DNA from: a virus
Reading direction: 5' to 3' (one strand)
Virus record (IMG/VR): IMGVR_UViG_3300032246_001892
Coordinates: 27,287 to 91,286 of that record
DNA length: 64,000 nucleotides
A program made the position numbers and the translations under genes. Of this stretch, positions 42,088 to 51,078 are shown piece after piece. The number at the start of each line of letters is the position of its first letter. The first letter of the stretch is position 1. A model generated the notes under the pieces. It saw only the letters and a program-made list of their open reading frames with translations, was not told the origin of the DNA and searched no databases.

Positions 42088-43896
42088 TTTTTTAATATTT
42101 GTAACTCCTTTATTTTTTTCTAAAAATATACAGTTATCTATGTTTGAATTTTTATATATATGAGTGTTATGACTTACAATATATATTGATTCATTATATT
42201 CTGAAACTCTATCCCTTAAAATTTCAAGAACTTTTTCTATACCTTTTTCATCTACAGCCGAATCAAATAATTCATCATACATACTCAAAGAAAAGGATGA
42301 ACCTGTTTGTATTCTTAATAAATCTTGAAACATGAAGAGGACTGCTAAATTTATTCTTAAACGTTCACCACCACTAAAATTAAAATAGGAACACTCTTTC
42401 CCTGAATCATTATATATGACTTCCTCAAACATTTCATTGAATTCACATTTACAAGGAGCTTCAAGGGTTTGCAAATAATAGTTCAATCTCGAATTGAGAA
42501 GACTTAACATTTTTTTAATAATATAGGTTTTCACACCTTCTTCAGATACCACAAATTTTGCAGAATCTAAAATTGTCATTCTTTTCTGAATGTCTTCTAT
42601 TTTAGATTCTGATTCCTTTATTTCATCTTCAATACCTTTTATTAAATCCAATACACCATCTTTTTCATTTCTTAAATCTTTTATCTCTTGAGAAATTTCT
42701 TCATTCCTTACTGAAAGCTGACTCAATTCTTGAGCTGATAAGTTTAAGTTATTTTTTTCTTTTTCTGCATTTTTGATTTTTTGTTTAGTAAGAGATATAG
42801 CATTATTAATTTTAGATTCTTTATCTGTATAATCTTTCAAATTCTGAGATAATGGTCCTATCTTCTCATTTAGTGGATTCAAACTTAAATCAATGTCTTT
42901 TAGACTCTCCTCTAAATTAAGACTTTCATCATATTTTCGTTTGCAAGTGGGACAAGATATTCCTTTTTGTAAATTAATTTTTTGTTTCTCTAATTGATTA
43001 ATCTCATATCTAGTCTGTAATACTTCACTATTAGTATTGAACATTAATTCTTTAACCTTTTTTAAACCTTCTTCAAGAGCATTTAAATCTTTTTCTTTAG
43101 TGGAGATATCAGAATTTATATTCTCAATTTTAACTTCCAATAAATCGCCACCCAAAGTATCTTTGATTTTTTGAAGATTATTTTCAATCTTTTCCTTTAA
43201 AAGAAGAATCTTAGTTTTTTTATTCTCTTCATTCTTTTCAATTTGATTCTCATAAAGTTTTAAATTCCTTTGCTGATCAATGAATTTAGAGGCTGTTAGG
43301 TCATTATCCTTTTTGACTTCATTATAATCCGCTCTTGCTTGAAGCAACATTTGACCAAATATTCCAAGGTTTAAAATACCTTCAACAAATTTTCTTTTAT
43401 CAATCTTCTTCTGAGCCATAAAAGGGGTTGTGTTATTTGCTGTCATAATAACGGCATTTTGAAACACTTCCTCATTAGCTCCTATCAATTCTTTAATATA
43501 TTCATCTGTCTTTGGCATAGAAGACAATGACAGATCAATCTCTTTCTCGTCCGAGATAGTTTCAAGAATAACTTTACTAGGTTCAAGTGTTCTTGTTATT
43601 CTATAAAAAGTTTTATTAATACCGTCCTCTATATTGAAATGCAGTATTACTTCACATCCTTTTTTGACTTGATTATGAATGACCTTATCTTTTTTGATGT
43701 CTCTCATAGTTGAGCCGAACAAACACCAGAATAAAGATTCAACTATGGTACTTTTACCTACACCATTTCTCCCACCTTTATCTCGATTTTCCCCGGTTAT
43801 CAGATTTATACCAGAATTAAAGGTTAAATCTATCCCAGGATCTCCTACAGATAGGAAATTTTTAATAGATATATTTGAAAAATAGACTTTCTTCAC
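42082..43896 (-). CDS. 46: Recombination exonuclease subunit gp46 (Rad50/SbcC-like)
   Basis: ATPase subunit of the gp46-gp47 nuclease that resects ends for recombination-dependent replication. Walker A GRNGVGKS is at 42-49, long coiled coils flank a zinc-hook CPTC near residue 315, and the signature FSGGERLRINLAV and Walker B SLSMYDELFD are near residues 510-545. The 604 residues compare with 560 in T4. The start is GTG at 43896, lying inside an inverted repeat. Its partner gp47 is 10 kb away at 54113, across the carbohydrate island. Confidence 0.9.
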   Translation of the reverse strand: MKKVYFSNISIKNFLSVGDPGIDLTFNSGINLITGENRDKGGRNGVGKSTIVESLFWCLFGSTMRDIKKDKVIHNQVKKGCEVILHFNIEDGINKTFYRITRTLEPSKVILETISDEKEIDLSLSSMPKTDEYIKELIGANEEVFQNAVIMTANNTTPFMAQKKIDKRKFVEGILNLGIFGQMLLQARADYNEVKKDNDLTASKFIDQQRNLKLYENQIEKNEENKKTKILLLKEKIENNLQKIKDTLGGDLLEVKIENINSDISTKEKDLNALEEGLKKVKELMFNTNSEVLQTRYEINQLEKQKINLQKGISCPTCKRKYDESLNLEESLKDIDLSLNPLNEKIGPLSQNLKDYTDKESKINNAISLTKQKIKNAEKEKNNLNLSAQELSQLSVRNEEISQEIKDLRNEKDGVLDLIKGIEDEIKESESKIEDIQKRMTILDSAKFVVSEEGVKTYIIKKMLSLLNSRLNYYLQTLEAPCKCEFNEMFEEVIYNDSGKECSYFNFSGGERLRINLAVLFMFQDLLRIQTGSSFSLSMYDELFDSAVDEKGIEKVLEILRDRVSEYNESIYIVSHNTHIYKNSNIDNCIFLEKNKGVTNIKKL

Positions 43897-43914
43897 CCTT
43901 TAATTTTAAAGGGT
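43895..43914. repeat. Inverted repeat over the gp46 start
   Basis: ACCCTTTAA and its complement TTAAAGGGT flank a 2-nt centre. The repeat overlaps the GTG start of gp46 and lacks a following T-run on the minus strand, so an mRNA hairpin affecting gp46 translation is more likely than a terminator. Confidence 0.4.
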
Positions 43915-43931
43915 TTCAATACTAAATCAAG

Positions 43932-44720
43932 CTATATATAAAATTTTATATTATCAAACCAATTACCGGTTGTTATATTGAACAAATCCTTTTTGAATTT
44001 ATAAGCCATTGCATAGATTGCTTGATCATCATTGCAAGCATTGGCTTTTAAAAATTCTTCTATTATAAAAAAACATATATTTTTAAACTCTAATAGAGGT
44101 TTACTTCTTCCTGCAAACATAGAACCGGTTATACTAACTCTCGGATCCGTATATGTTTTTAATCCTATTTCTTTTTCATTACAAAGAGATAAAAAATGTA
44201 CTTTATTATCATCAAGTATCTTTATCTTTTCGTTATCTGGGTATATTTTACCTAATAGCTCTGCTGGGAAATTATTATGACTATATCCAGCATCTATCCA
44301 CATGAAATAATCTGAATTAAAATAATTCTGTTCAATTACTTCAGATACAAAACTTACTTTATTAAAATTAATTGCATTGTATTCTGGATATAATGATTCT
44401 GGTGTATGACTCTCTATTAGTCGTTGCTTAAAATCCTGGCTTCCCATTACTTGTCTCATTACCGGCAAGTACTTTTTGATTACTTCTAATTCTTCAAATT
44501 TTTTTACTATGATTTTGGTTTTTGAAAGCTCTGGGTCTATATGTTTTCTTATATCTTCAACGGTCTTTAAATCTCTTTCATCTATATAAATGACAAAATT
44601 TGCATTTAAGGACAATATATTTTTAAAATATGAGAGATATTCTTCATGAGATCTTTTAAAGATATTATTCCACTCACCTCTTCCTATATCAAATAAAGCT
44701 GTAACTAATGTAGTGCTCAT
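43932..44720 (-). CDS. HtrL/YibB-like glycosyltransferase-fold protein
   Basis: The 262-residue protein begins with TLVTALFDIGRGEW (residues 4-17) and continues with RSHEEYLSYFKNIL and FVIYIDERD, a start typical of the HtrL_YibB family found in surface polysaccharide clusters. FMWIDAGYSHN near residue 140 would be the DxD-like metal site. It is the last gene of the carbohydrate island and overlaps the next gene by 4 nt. The acceptor is unknown. Confidence 0.72.
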   Translation of the reverse strand: MSTTLVTALFDIGRGEWNNIFKRSHEEYLSYFKNILSLNANFVIYIDERDLKTVEDIRKHIDPELSKTKIIVKKFEELEVIKKYLPVMRQVMGSQDFKQRLIESHTPESLYPEYNAINFNKVSFVSEVIEQNYFNSDYFMWIDAGYSHNNFPAELLGKIYPDNEKIKILDDNKVHFLSLCNEKEIGLKTYTDPRVSITGSMFAGRSKPLLEFKNICFFIIEEFLKANACNDDQAIYAMAYKFKKDLFNITTGNWFDNIKFYI

Positions 44721-45448
44721 TTATAATATTTTTTATAATGATGAAGTATATCATAGTCTTCTTTCAAATGCAAATATTCATAAGAAGATGGATTTCTAAA
44801 TTCGTAAAGTCTCGAATTGACAGAATTTATTTTACCGCAGTAAAGATATAATAAATTTAAAGAATAATCCGGCCACCCAATAATAGATTGTACTTTATTT
44901 TGTATAAAATCAAAATGATTATTATAGAAATGCAAAAAATCTTCATAATTCTGAATAAAGGTTTTTGTATTAAAAATACAACCTCCACCAGCCGCATACC
45001 AATTGTTGAGTATATTGTCACAGTTTAAAAGATTCATGACATATGGATGTATTATATTGCCTTTATCTCCATTGTAAAATGTATCAGATTGCTGTGTTGC
45101 TAACATTTCATCTTCCACTCTAAAAGATATATCATTTATAATATGTACATCATCTTCCATTAATATAAGATGACTGCTGTTGCTTAATGTGCAAGCATTA
45201 TATATCCGTTTAAGATATTCTGTAATACCATCTTTATTATAACCAAAGTGGTTATTGGGATATCCTAATCTTATATCCGAATGAATGTAAGCACAATTAT
45301 ATTTCAATGCTAAATCATTATGATCTGCACCTCCATCACCTATTAAAATATAATAATTGTCGGGATAGTAATTTCGAAAACTCTTTATTGCTTCTTCTGT
45401 AGCTTGTTTATTATCATAAACAAAGTGTATAGCACCTAATCTTTTCAT
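44717..45448 (-). CDS. Glycosyltransferase, GT-A fold
   Basis: The 243-residue protein starts with a GT-A Rossmann pattern (IHFVYDNKQATEEAIKSF), has YILIGDGGADHN near residue 33, and the metal/donor motif HLILMEDDVHI near residue 95. A GGGCIFNT loop near residue 155 may shape the acceptor site. Start and stop overlap or nearly touch neighbours in one minus-strand operon. Family-level assignment only. Confidence 0.65.
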   Translation of the reverse strand: MKRLGAIHFVYDNKQATEEAIKSFRNYYPDNYYILIGDGGADHNDLALKYNCAYIHSDIRLGYPNNHFGYNKDGITEYLKRIYNACTLSNSSHLILMEDDVHIINDISFRVEDEMLATQQSDTFYNGDKGNIIHPYVMNLLNCDNILNNWYAAGGGCIFNTKTFIQNYEDFLHFYNNHFDFIQNKVQSIIGWPDYSLNLLYLYCGKINSVNSRLYEFRNPSSYEYLHLKEDYDILHHYKKYYK

Positions 45449-45450
45449 CT

Positions 45451-46176
45451 TTAAAAGGAATCATTATATAGTACTTTAGCATGAAGACTGTTAGTATCAT
45501 TAACGTAATTGTTGGACAGGTGATATACTTTACACCCTTCATGAGGCAAATTATTAATTTCTGGTATTAATGCTCGATGGTTATTAATAAATCCTCTTGC
45601 TGCTTCTTCTCTCATAATATCACTATAAGAAGAATTTAAAAAATTGGGTGTCTCTATAAATTTTTTAAAATAATCTTTATCGTATAACCAGAATCCCCAA
45701 TATTTTCTATCAAATACAATATATCGATCTTCTTTGATAGTAACTCTTCCTCTATTTTTTTCTCCTGCTAGTAAGTCTGTTACATACTCTGAACCATTAT
45801 TAGTTTCTATACGAAGATATCCGAGATCAAAATTATTATCTTTTAAATATCTAAAATATTGATTCCAATACAAAAAATTATTGTCTGTAAATAATATATC
45901 ATCTTCCAAATACATAAAAGCATCATAAAGATCAGCTTGAGATTTTACTAAATTTCGATGTAAGTGAGATAAGGTATACGGATGTTTGTTTTCCAGGTCA
46001 TGGAAAACAACTTTAGCCTCTTCCAATTCAAAATATTGATTGGAATGTACAAATACGTCTTTATTTTTTATACTGGCTATATCATTAATACTTTTTACTA
46101 CTTTATTTAAAGTGGCAATTCTTTCTTCTTTATAAAAGAAGCTTATGTGACAGCTTAATGAATCCAGTATATACAT
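45451..46176 (-). CDS. Glycosyltransferase, GT-A fold
   Basis: The 241-residue protein has a GT-A layout with AFMYLEDDILFTD near residue 87 as the DxD-type motif and a YWGFWLYDKDYFKKF segment near 159. The ATG is directly on the stop of the following fusion gene, showing tight operon packing. Donor and acceptor are unknown. Confidence 0.6.
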   Translation of the reverse strand: MYILDSLSCHISFFYKEERIATLNKVVKSINDIASIKNKDVFVHSNQYFELEEAKVVFHDLENKHPYTLSHLHRNLVKSQADLYDAFMYLEDDILFTDNNFLYWNQYFRYLKDNNFDLGYLRIETNNGSEYVTDLLAGEKNRGRVTIKEDRYIVFDRKYWGFWLYDKDYFKKFIETPNFLNSSYSDIMREEAARGFINNHRALIPEINNLPHEGCKVYHLSNNYVNDTNSLHAKVLYNDSF

Positions 46177-47597
46177 TATACTCTTTGCAAGACAGTGAGA
46201 CCGTTGTTATTAGTATAGGTCTCTTTTTCTTTCCATTCTGGATGATCTTTTAGAAATTCTGATATAGCTGGACACAACCCTGGACCATTACCAAATTCAT
46301 CTCTATTTCCAAATGAGATAGTATCATGGAAAATAATATACTTGTTTGCTTTAGAGGATTGAATTTTTAATTCTTCTTTAAGCATTGCATAATCATGTAA
46401 AGTATCAATGAACAATAAATCACATTCTGGTAATTCTACCTCACGGCTATCACCGAGGATAAACTTAAAATCTATATTATCTGTTTCAGCTGCCTTTAAT
46501 ATGACATTAAAATCTATACCTCTTTCTGAAGGGTGTAAAATATCTACAGTAATAAAGGTTTTTGGTTTACCGGCAATAAATGCCCATGTAGAAACAGTTT
46601 GACCTGTTCCTAATTCAACTATCGTGTTACATTCTTCAGCATATCTTTTTAAAGTAGGAAGATGTTCATTAATATCTGAGGGATTTGATGTTAATTGATC
46701 AAATTTTTCTTGTGTGTTCATATTTTTTTTCTCTATAAAATTATAAATTAGATCTTTATAAAAATCAATGGGATAATTTAGGTAGGATTGTATAACAAAA
46801 AAATGATTTCTTTTTTCGTCTAAAGATTTCTGGATTCTATTTCTAAAATCATCTTTATTTAAAGAAGGTTCTAGAATGTTAATATCTTTATAAGGATCCC
46901 AAAGTTTATTTCCTTCCGTGGTATAATATTTATTGTTTCCAGATTTTAATAAAGAAATCCAATAACTACAAAATTCCGTTGCATTAAAATTTTCAAAACA
47001 TAATTCCCATTCTTTCGTGTTATGAATTTTTTTAATAGTTTTTACTAGATCTCCTACGTAATCTCTCTTTAAGAGTTGTGGGGTCACACCCATATTATGA
47101 GGGGAATTTTTAATATCATTTAAATCATATTGGAGTAATTCACATGATCTTTCCCACCACACAGTGTTCGTGCTGAACGTTGAGCTATTATCTGGCCAAC
47201 CTTCATATGAATATATTACTTTTCCTTCATTAAAAAAATCTTTATATGATAATGGTTTAATTAAAAATAAATCATCATCTAGTACGAGATAGTATTCTGT
47301 ATCTACAAAACGAGCTGCAGATATTTTTATAATTTGCTGTTTATACCATCCCCTACAATTTATAACGCTTTCTGGTAAGAAACTTTCTTCAGATATTACT
47401 ATTATATTTAAATCATAATTGCTCGTCTTGTCTTTTATAGATTCAACGTAATCAGATTTACATACGATAATAAATTTAGATATCTCTTCTTTGTTGAGAA
47501 AAGAATTGTAAAGGGAAAAATTTAGATCACAAAAAATATCAAAATTCTCTTTAGGAAAAACTGGCAATACTATGCAATATTTTCCTTCCTTCGTCAT
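46176..47597 (-). CDS. Glycosyltransferase-methyltransferase fusion
   Basis: Two domains in 473 residues. Residues 1-290 are a glycosyltransferase of the type with WYKQQIIKISAA at 84-95 and the acid motif LVLDDDLFLIKP at 104-115. Residues about 294-473 are a class I SAM methyltransferase with VELGTGQTVST at 327-337, FITVDIL, then DLLFIDTLHDYAML and a FHDTISFG segment. A Met at the domain boundary (near residue 293) suggests two ancestral genes. Joint transfer and O-methylation of a sugar is the obvious idea, but unproven. Confidence 0.7.
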   Translation of the reverse strand: MTKEGKYCIVLPVFPKENFDIFCDLNFSLYNSFLNKEEISKFIIVCKSDYVESIKDKTSNYDLNIIVISEESFLPESVINCRGWYKQQIIKISAARFVDTEYYLVLDDDLFLIKPLSYKDFFNEGKVIYSYEGWPDNSSTFSTNTVWWERSCELLQYDLNDIKNSPHNMGVTPQLLKRDYVGDLVKTIKKIHNTKEWELCFENFNATEFCSYWISLLKSGNNKYYTTEGNKLWDPYKDINILEPSLNKDDFRNRIQKSLDEKRNHFFVIQSYLNYPIDFYKDLIYNFIEKKNMNTQEKFDQLTSNPSDINEHLPTLKRYAEECNTIVELGTGQTVSTWAFIAGKPKTFITVDILHPSERGIDFNVILKAAETDNIDFKFILGDSREVELPECDLLFIDTLHDYAMLKEELKIQSSKANKYIIFHDTISFGNRDEFGNGPGLCPAISEFLKDHPEWKEKETYTNNNGLTVLQRV

Positions 47598-47601
47598 ATT
47601 G

Positions 47602-48216
47602 TTAAATTCTTTTAAGAACTATATCTTGACCATATATATTAGCATCGACTTTATACCACTTTTTAAGAGGACTATTGTCTATATTAAAATCATTATTATT
47701 TTCAAAGCAAATAACGTCTATTATATATTCATCATAATCTATAGATTCTATAATATTAATTTCATTTCCTTCAGTATCTACTGATAAAAAATTAATATTT
47801 TTACAAGGAGCTATATCTGCAAACTTTTTATTCTCTACAAGAAGTTTTTCACGATTACAATTATATTCTTCACATTCTTTTAAAATTCTTTGCTTATGTG
47901 TTTCGGTATAGTTTTCTACTATACCGCTTAACATTTCTGCATAACCATCTATTTTACAAAATTCTAATTCTTTTGCGTCTGAATCAGATATAACACAATT
48001 ATAGTTCTTAGAGCTGCGATTGTTTTCAAGATCTAAAAATCTATCTTTAATGGGCTCAACGCACACTCCTGTCCATCCAAGCTTATCAAAGAAGAGTGTA
48101 TTACTTGCAGATACACCATCATGTGCACCTATATCTACATAAACACCATCTGTAATTCCTTGAAAGAATTTATTGTGTACGTATTCGTCTTGTTTTAATT
48201 GTCCGTAGTATTCCAT
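47602..48216 (-). CDS. FkbM-family methyltransferase
   Basis: The 204-residue protein has the FkbM start GVYVDIGAHDGVSASNTLFF (24-43) as SAM motif I, GVCVEPIKDRF near 50, and the closing FLSVDTEGNEINIIESID near 145. FkbM enzymes often methylate sugar hydroxyls. It is inside the carbohydrate island, next to the fusion gene that also has a methyltransferase domain. Confidence 0.8.
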   Translation of the reverse strand: MEYYGQLKQDEYVHNKFFQGITDGVYVDIGAHDGVSASNTLFFDKLGWTGVCVEPIKDRFLDLENNRSSKNYNCVISDSDAKELEFCKIDGYAEMLSGIVENYTETHKQRILKECEEYNCNREKLLVENKKFADIAPCKNINFLSVDTEGNEINIIESIDYDEYIIDVICFENNNDFNIDNSPLKKWYKVDANIYGQDIVLKRI

Positions 48217-48218
48217 AT

Positions 48219-49526
48219 TTAAATTTGTGTATTGTTATAAACGCTATTGGCTCCTGTTTGAAGACATGTTGTATGAGCTTCGCTGTGAATATAAGCATGA
48301 AGAATTTTATCTATGAAGTGTTCTGTTTTGGCTTCTTCCCACATCTGGGAAACCCATCCAGCGTCTTCACATATATTATTACTTGGTACTCTATATTTCT
48401 GCGCTAATTTTCTATTCCATGCACATACATGAAATGGTTTGCGTTTAAAAATTGTTCCTGGTTCATAAGATTCATTTTCATTTTGTAACCCAAATACTAC
48501 TAATGATCTAGGATAGTTTTCTATAAAACAACTCTGCTTAAAGGTGATAACATCAACATCTGGCTTTGCTTTAATAGCGTTTGTTAATTCTTTAACATAA
48601 TCATCTGATATATCATCATCGTCATCCACGAATGCAACGAATTGACCCATGGCTGATTGAATTAAATTATCTCTTTTTCTACCAACAGTTCGGATTTTAT
48701 TGTCTATCAATATTAAATGTTCAACCCTCTTATCTAAATTGTTTTCTTGTATTTGTTTTTCTATTTTTTCTATCAATTTAGTTAATGACCCATTAACTCT
48801 AGAAGGTACACTAGGGGTTAATATAGAAAGATACGGGAGTATATCACCCAAACCAAAATTATTCTTTTGTCTCTTTATATAAATTTCTTTATCAATATTG
48901 AAAAAGGATTCATTACGAACATATAATTCATCATATCCAGTTTTTTGATATGCAGGATGAGCGTGTTCTATAATAATTTTTTCTGATTTATAAACCTTGC
49001 CTAAAAATATAGATACATCTGTGAATTCATTATCACACCACAAACTAATATATTCTGGATTGTATATGTAACTAAATCTATCATAATATTTTCTGCCTAA
49101 TATGCATAAAGTGTTAATATTATTCTGCCCTCCATCATTATACCACAAAACACCATCCATGTTTCTGTGGTAAAACCACATATCATTTCTTATAATCTCA
49201 TCATATCCATCTACCACAGGTATCATATCGTCTGATGCTAGTAGTAATATGTCCCATCCATATATATTCTCGAGATCAGCATTGATGGCTTGGATCTTTG
49301 TTTTACTTTGGCCAAAGAAATATAGTAGTTTGGTCTTCTTTTTAAATTCTTCAAGTTTACTAATAACCTCTGGGTTATTCATAGTTATATCATCTTCGTC
49401 ACAACTAATAACAAAACCTATACAGTCTTTATTAGATGCTTTGTTGTAATATAAATCTAAGACCTGAAAGAATTTATCGGGTCTTCCTCTAGTGGGAAAT
49501 TTAATTAAAATTTTTAATGGGTTCAT
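48219..49526 (-). CDS. Two-domain glycosyltransferase (tandem GT-A)
   Basis: Residues 1-225 are a first GT-A-like domain starting ILIKFPTRGRPDKF, with DILLLASDDMIPV near residue 93. Residues about 232-435 are a second GT2 domain: LSILTPSVPSR, RKRDNLIQSAMGQFVAFVDDDDDIS with an acidic run near residue 305, and a late EDAGWVSQMWEE motif. Tandem GT-A domains often polymerise or add two sugars in order. The second domain resembles the single-domain protein at 50527-51078. Confidence 0.68.
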   Translation of the reverse strand: MNPLKILIKFPTRGRPDKFFQVLDLYYNKASNKDCIGFVISCDEDDITMNNPEVISKLEEFKKKTKLLYFFGQSKTKIQAINADLENIYGWDILLLASDDMIPVVDGYDEIIRNDMWFYHRNMDGVLWYNDGGQNNINTLCILGRKYYDRFSYIYNPEYISLWCDNEFTDVSIFLGKVYKSEKIIIEHAHPAYQKTGYDELYVRNESFFNIDKEIYIKRQKNNFGLGDILPYLSILTPSVPSRVNGSLTKLIEKIEKQIQENNLDKRVEHLILIDNKIRTVGRKRDNLIQSAMGQFVAFVDDDDDISDDYVKELTNAIKAKPDVDVITFKQSCFIENYPRSLVVFGLQNENESYEPGTIFKRKPFHVCAWNRKLAQKYRVPSNNICEDAGWVSQMWEEAKTEHFIDKILHAYIHSEAHTTCLQTGANSVYNNTQI

Positions 49527-49527
49527 A

Positions 49528-50523
49528 TTATGCTAAAAATACCTTATCGAATTTTTCTATAACTGCCTGAGGATTGTAATCTCTATAAGAGTTGTAATCT
49601 TTACTATCATCAGGTACAAAGTTTAAAAATATATCTAACAGATCTTTTTGATTATTATAATATATAGCATCATTTTGAAGAATGTCCATATATCCTTTAC
49701 CTATAGAATTGTTCCATGTTAATATAGGTTTATTTAAAAAACAGAATTCTGCAACAGCCAATCCAAAGGTTTCGCCGTGATTGCGAGCATGTATCATAGC
49801 ATCCGTTGCCGCTATATATCTATATTTTTCTTTTAAGTCTAAAATGGGGTCAATATATATAATCCTTTCATGGTGTAAGAAAGGTTTGGTACATATCATA
49901 ATAAAATATAAATCCTTTCTCTTATCTAAAGCTTCTTTTATTGCTTCAAAAACGAATGGTATATCAAAATCTGTATAACCTCCAATACGACCATATACAA
50001 AAGCATCAGAAGGTATATTTAAATATTCTCTTATCTCTTTTCTACATTGATCTTTATCTATAGAAGGTGCATTTACCATGTGAGGTACAAACGGTACTTC
50101 CCCATTAGAACAAGAATCTGAAAGCCATTTAGAAACGAACGCAAACCTATCTCCGTGAATATTATTTCTAGGTTGTGGAAATACTGAATGAATTAAATTT
50201 TTCGCATGATTTGAATGGAATCCTCCAGGTTCTCCAGATTTTATATGATATACACCATCTATATTATTTTTTATAATAAAATTTTCTATCTCTTCATGAT
50301 TATTATATTCAAGCACTGGAAACCTTTTACTTGCTGATTCTATTGTAGTATCTACAATATTTTTATAATAGGGTTGATCCCAAGGAGATAATGATATTCT
50401 ACCACCAAAGGTTAAGAATGATTTATTACCTAATAATTTTTCATTAAAAAGAGCATAATCTAGCAAAGCTCTTGTGGTGCCTTGCATAGAAAATTTATTT
50501 TCTAGAAAAAGTATATTTCTCAT
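49528..50523 (-). CDS. Glycosyltransferase, GT-B (GT4-like)
   Basis: The 331-residue protein has an N-terminal Rossmann domain (NILFLENKFSMQGTTRAL) and a C-terminal domain with FVYGRIGGYTDFDIPF near residue 175 and the EX7E donor site HGETFGLAVAEF near residue 254. It is the only retaining-type GT-B enzyme in the main island; its donor cannot be named. Confidence 0.7.
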   Translation of the reverse strand: MRNILFLENKFSMQGTTRALLDYALFNEKLLGNKSFLTFGGRISLSPWDQPYYKNIVDTTIESASKRFPVLEYNNHEEIENFIIKNNIDGVYHIKSGEPGGFHSNHAKNLIHSVFPQPRNNIHGDRFAFVSKWLSDSCSNGEVPFVPHMVNAPSIDKDQCRKEIREYLNIPSDAFVYGRIGGYTDFDIPFVFEAIKEALDKRKDLYFIMICTKPFLHHERIIYIDPILDLKEKYRYIAATDAMIHARNHGETFGLAVAEFCFLNKPILTWNNSIGKGYMDILQNDAIYYNNQKDLLDIFLNFVPDDSKDYNSYRDYNPQAVIEKFDKVFLA

Positions 50524-50526
50524 ATT

Positions 50527-51078
50527 TTATATTTTAATGGAAGGATAGTAATAATACAACATCCCTTGAATGAAAACTTCTGTTTTTAATAGTGGTAATA
50601 TTTTCACAGAAAATTCCATATCCTCACCGGTTGATAAATCTTCAAAGCCTACAGACAGTGCTAACTCTTTTCTAATAGGGTTGAGATGATTAGGGCATCT
50701 GTAATAGATACCATCTTTTTCATACCAATCTCTATATCTTATAGAATGCATAAATTTTTTAGGCATTTGATTCTTAGCTATTATTTGTCCTTCTATACCA
50801 CAACAGTCTGGATCATTATAATTGAGAGCTGTAAGGATTTTAAAAATATAATCGCCAGATACTATATCGTCGTCATCAACAAAGACTACATATTGGCCAT
50901 TAGCAGCCTTTAATAATTCATTTCTTTTACAACCAATAGTTTTTTCTCCATTATCTATATTAGCTAACATCTCAACCTGATTTGTATTAAAAATTTGTTT
51001 CTTTAAAATATTCTCAAGACGGTTAAAGACTCTAGATCTATTTTTTAAAGAACACGTTAGAACTGATAATAATTTCAT
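50527..51078 (-). CDS. Glycosyltransferase family 2-like
   Basis: A 183-residue minimal GT2 domain: LLSVLTCSLKNRSRVFNRL start, CKRNELLKAANGQYVVFVDDDDIVS at about 50-75 with the acid motif, and STGEDMEFSVKI near residue 158 as the catalytic-base region. It overlaps the 5' neighbour by 4 nt. It looks like a separate copy of the C-terminal domain of the 48219-49526 protein. Confidence 0.68.
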   Translation of the reverse strand: MKLLSVLTCSLKNRSRVFNRLENILKKQIFNTNQVEMLANIDNGEKTIGCKRNELLKAANGQYVVFVDDDDIVSGDYIFKILTALNYNDPDCCGIEGQIIAKNQMPKKFMHSIRYRDWYEKDGIYYRCPNHLNPIRKELALSVGFEDLSTGEDMEFSVKILPLLKTEVFIQGMLYYYYPSIKI

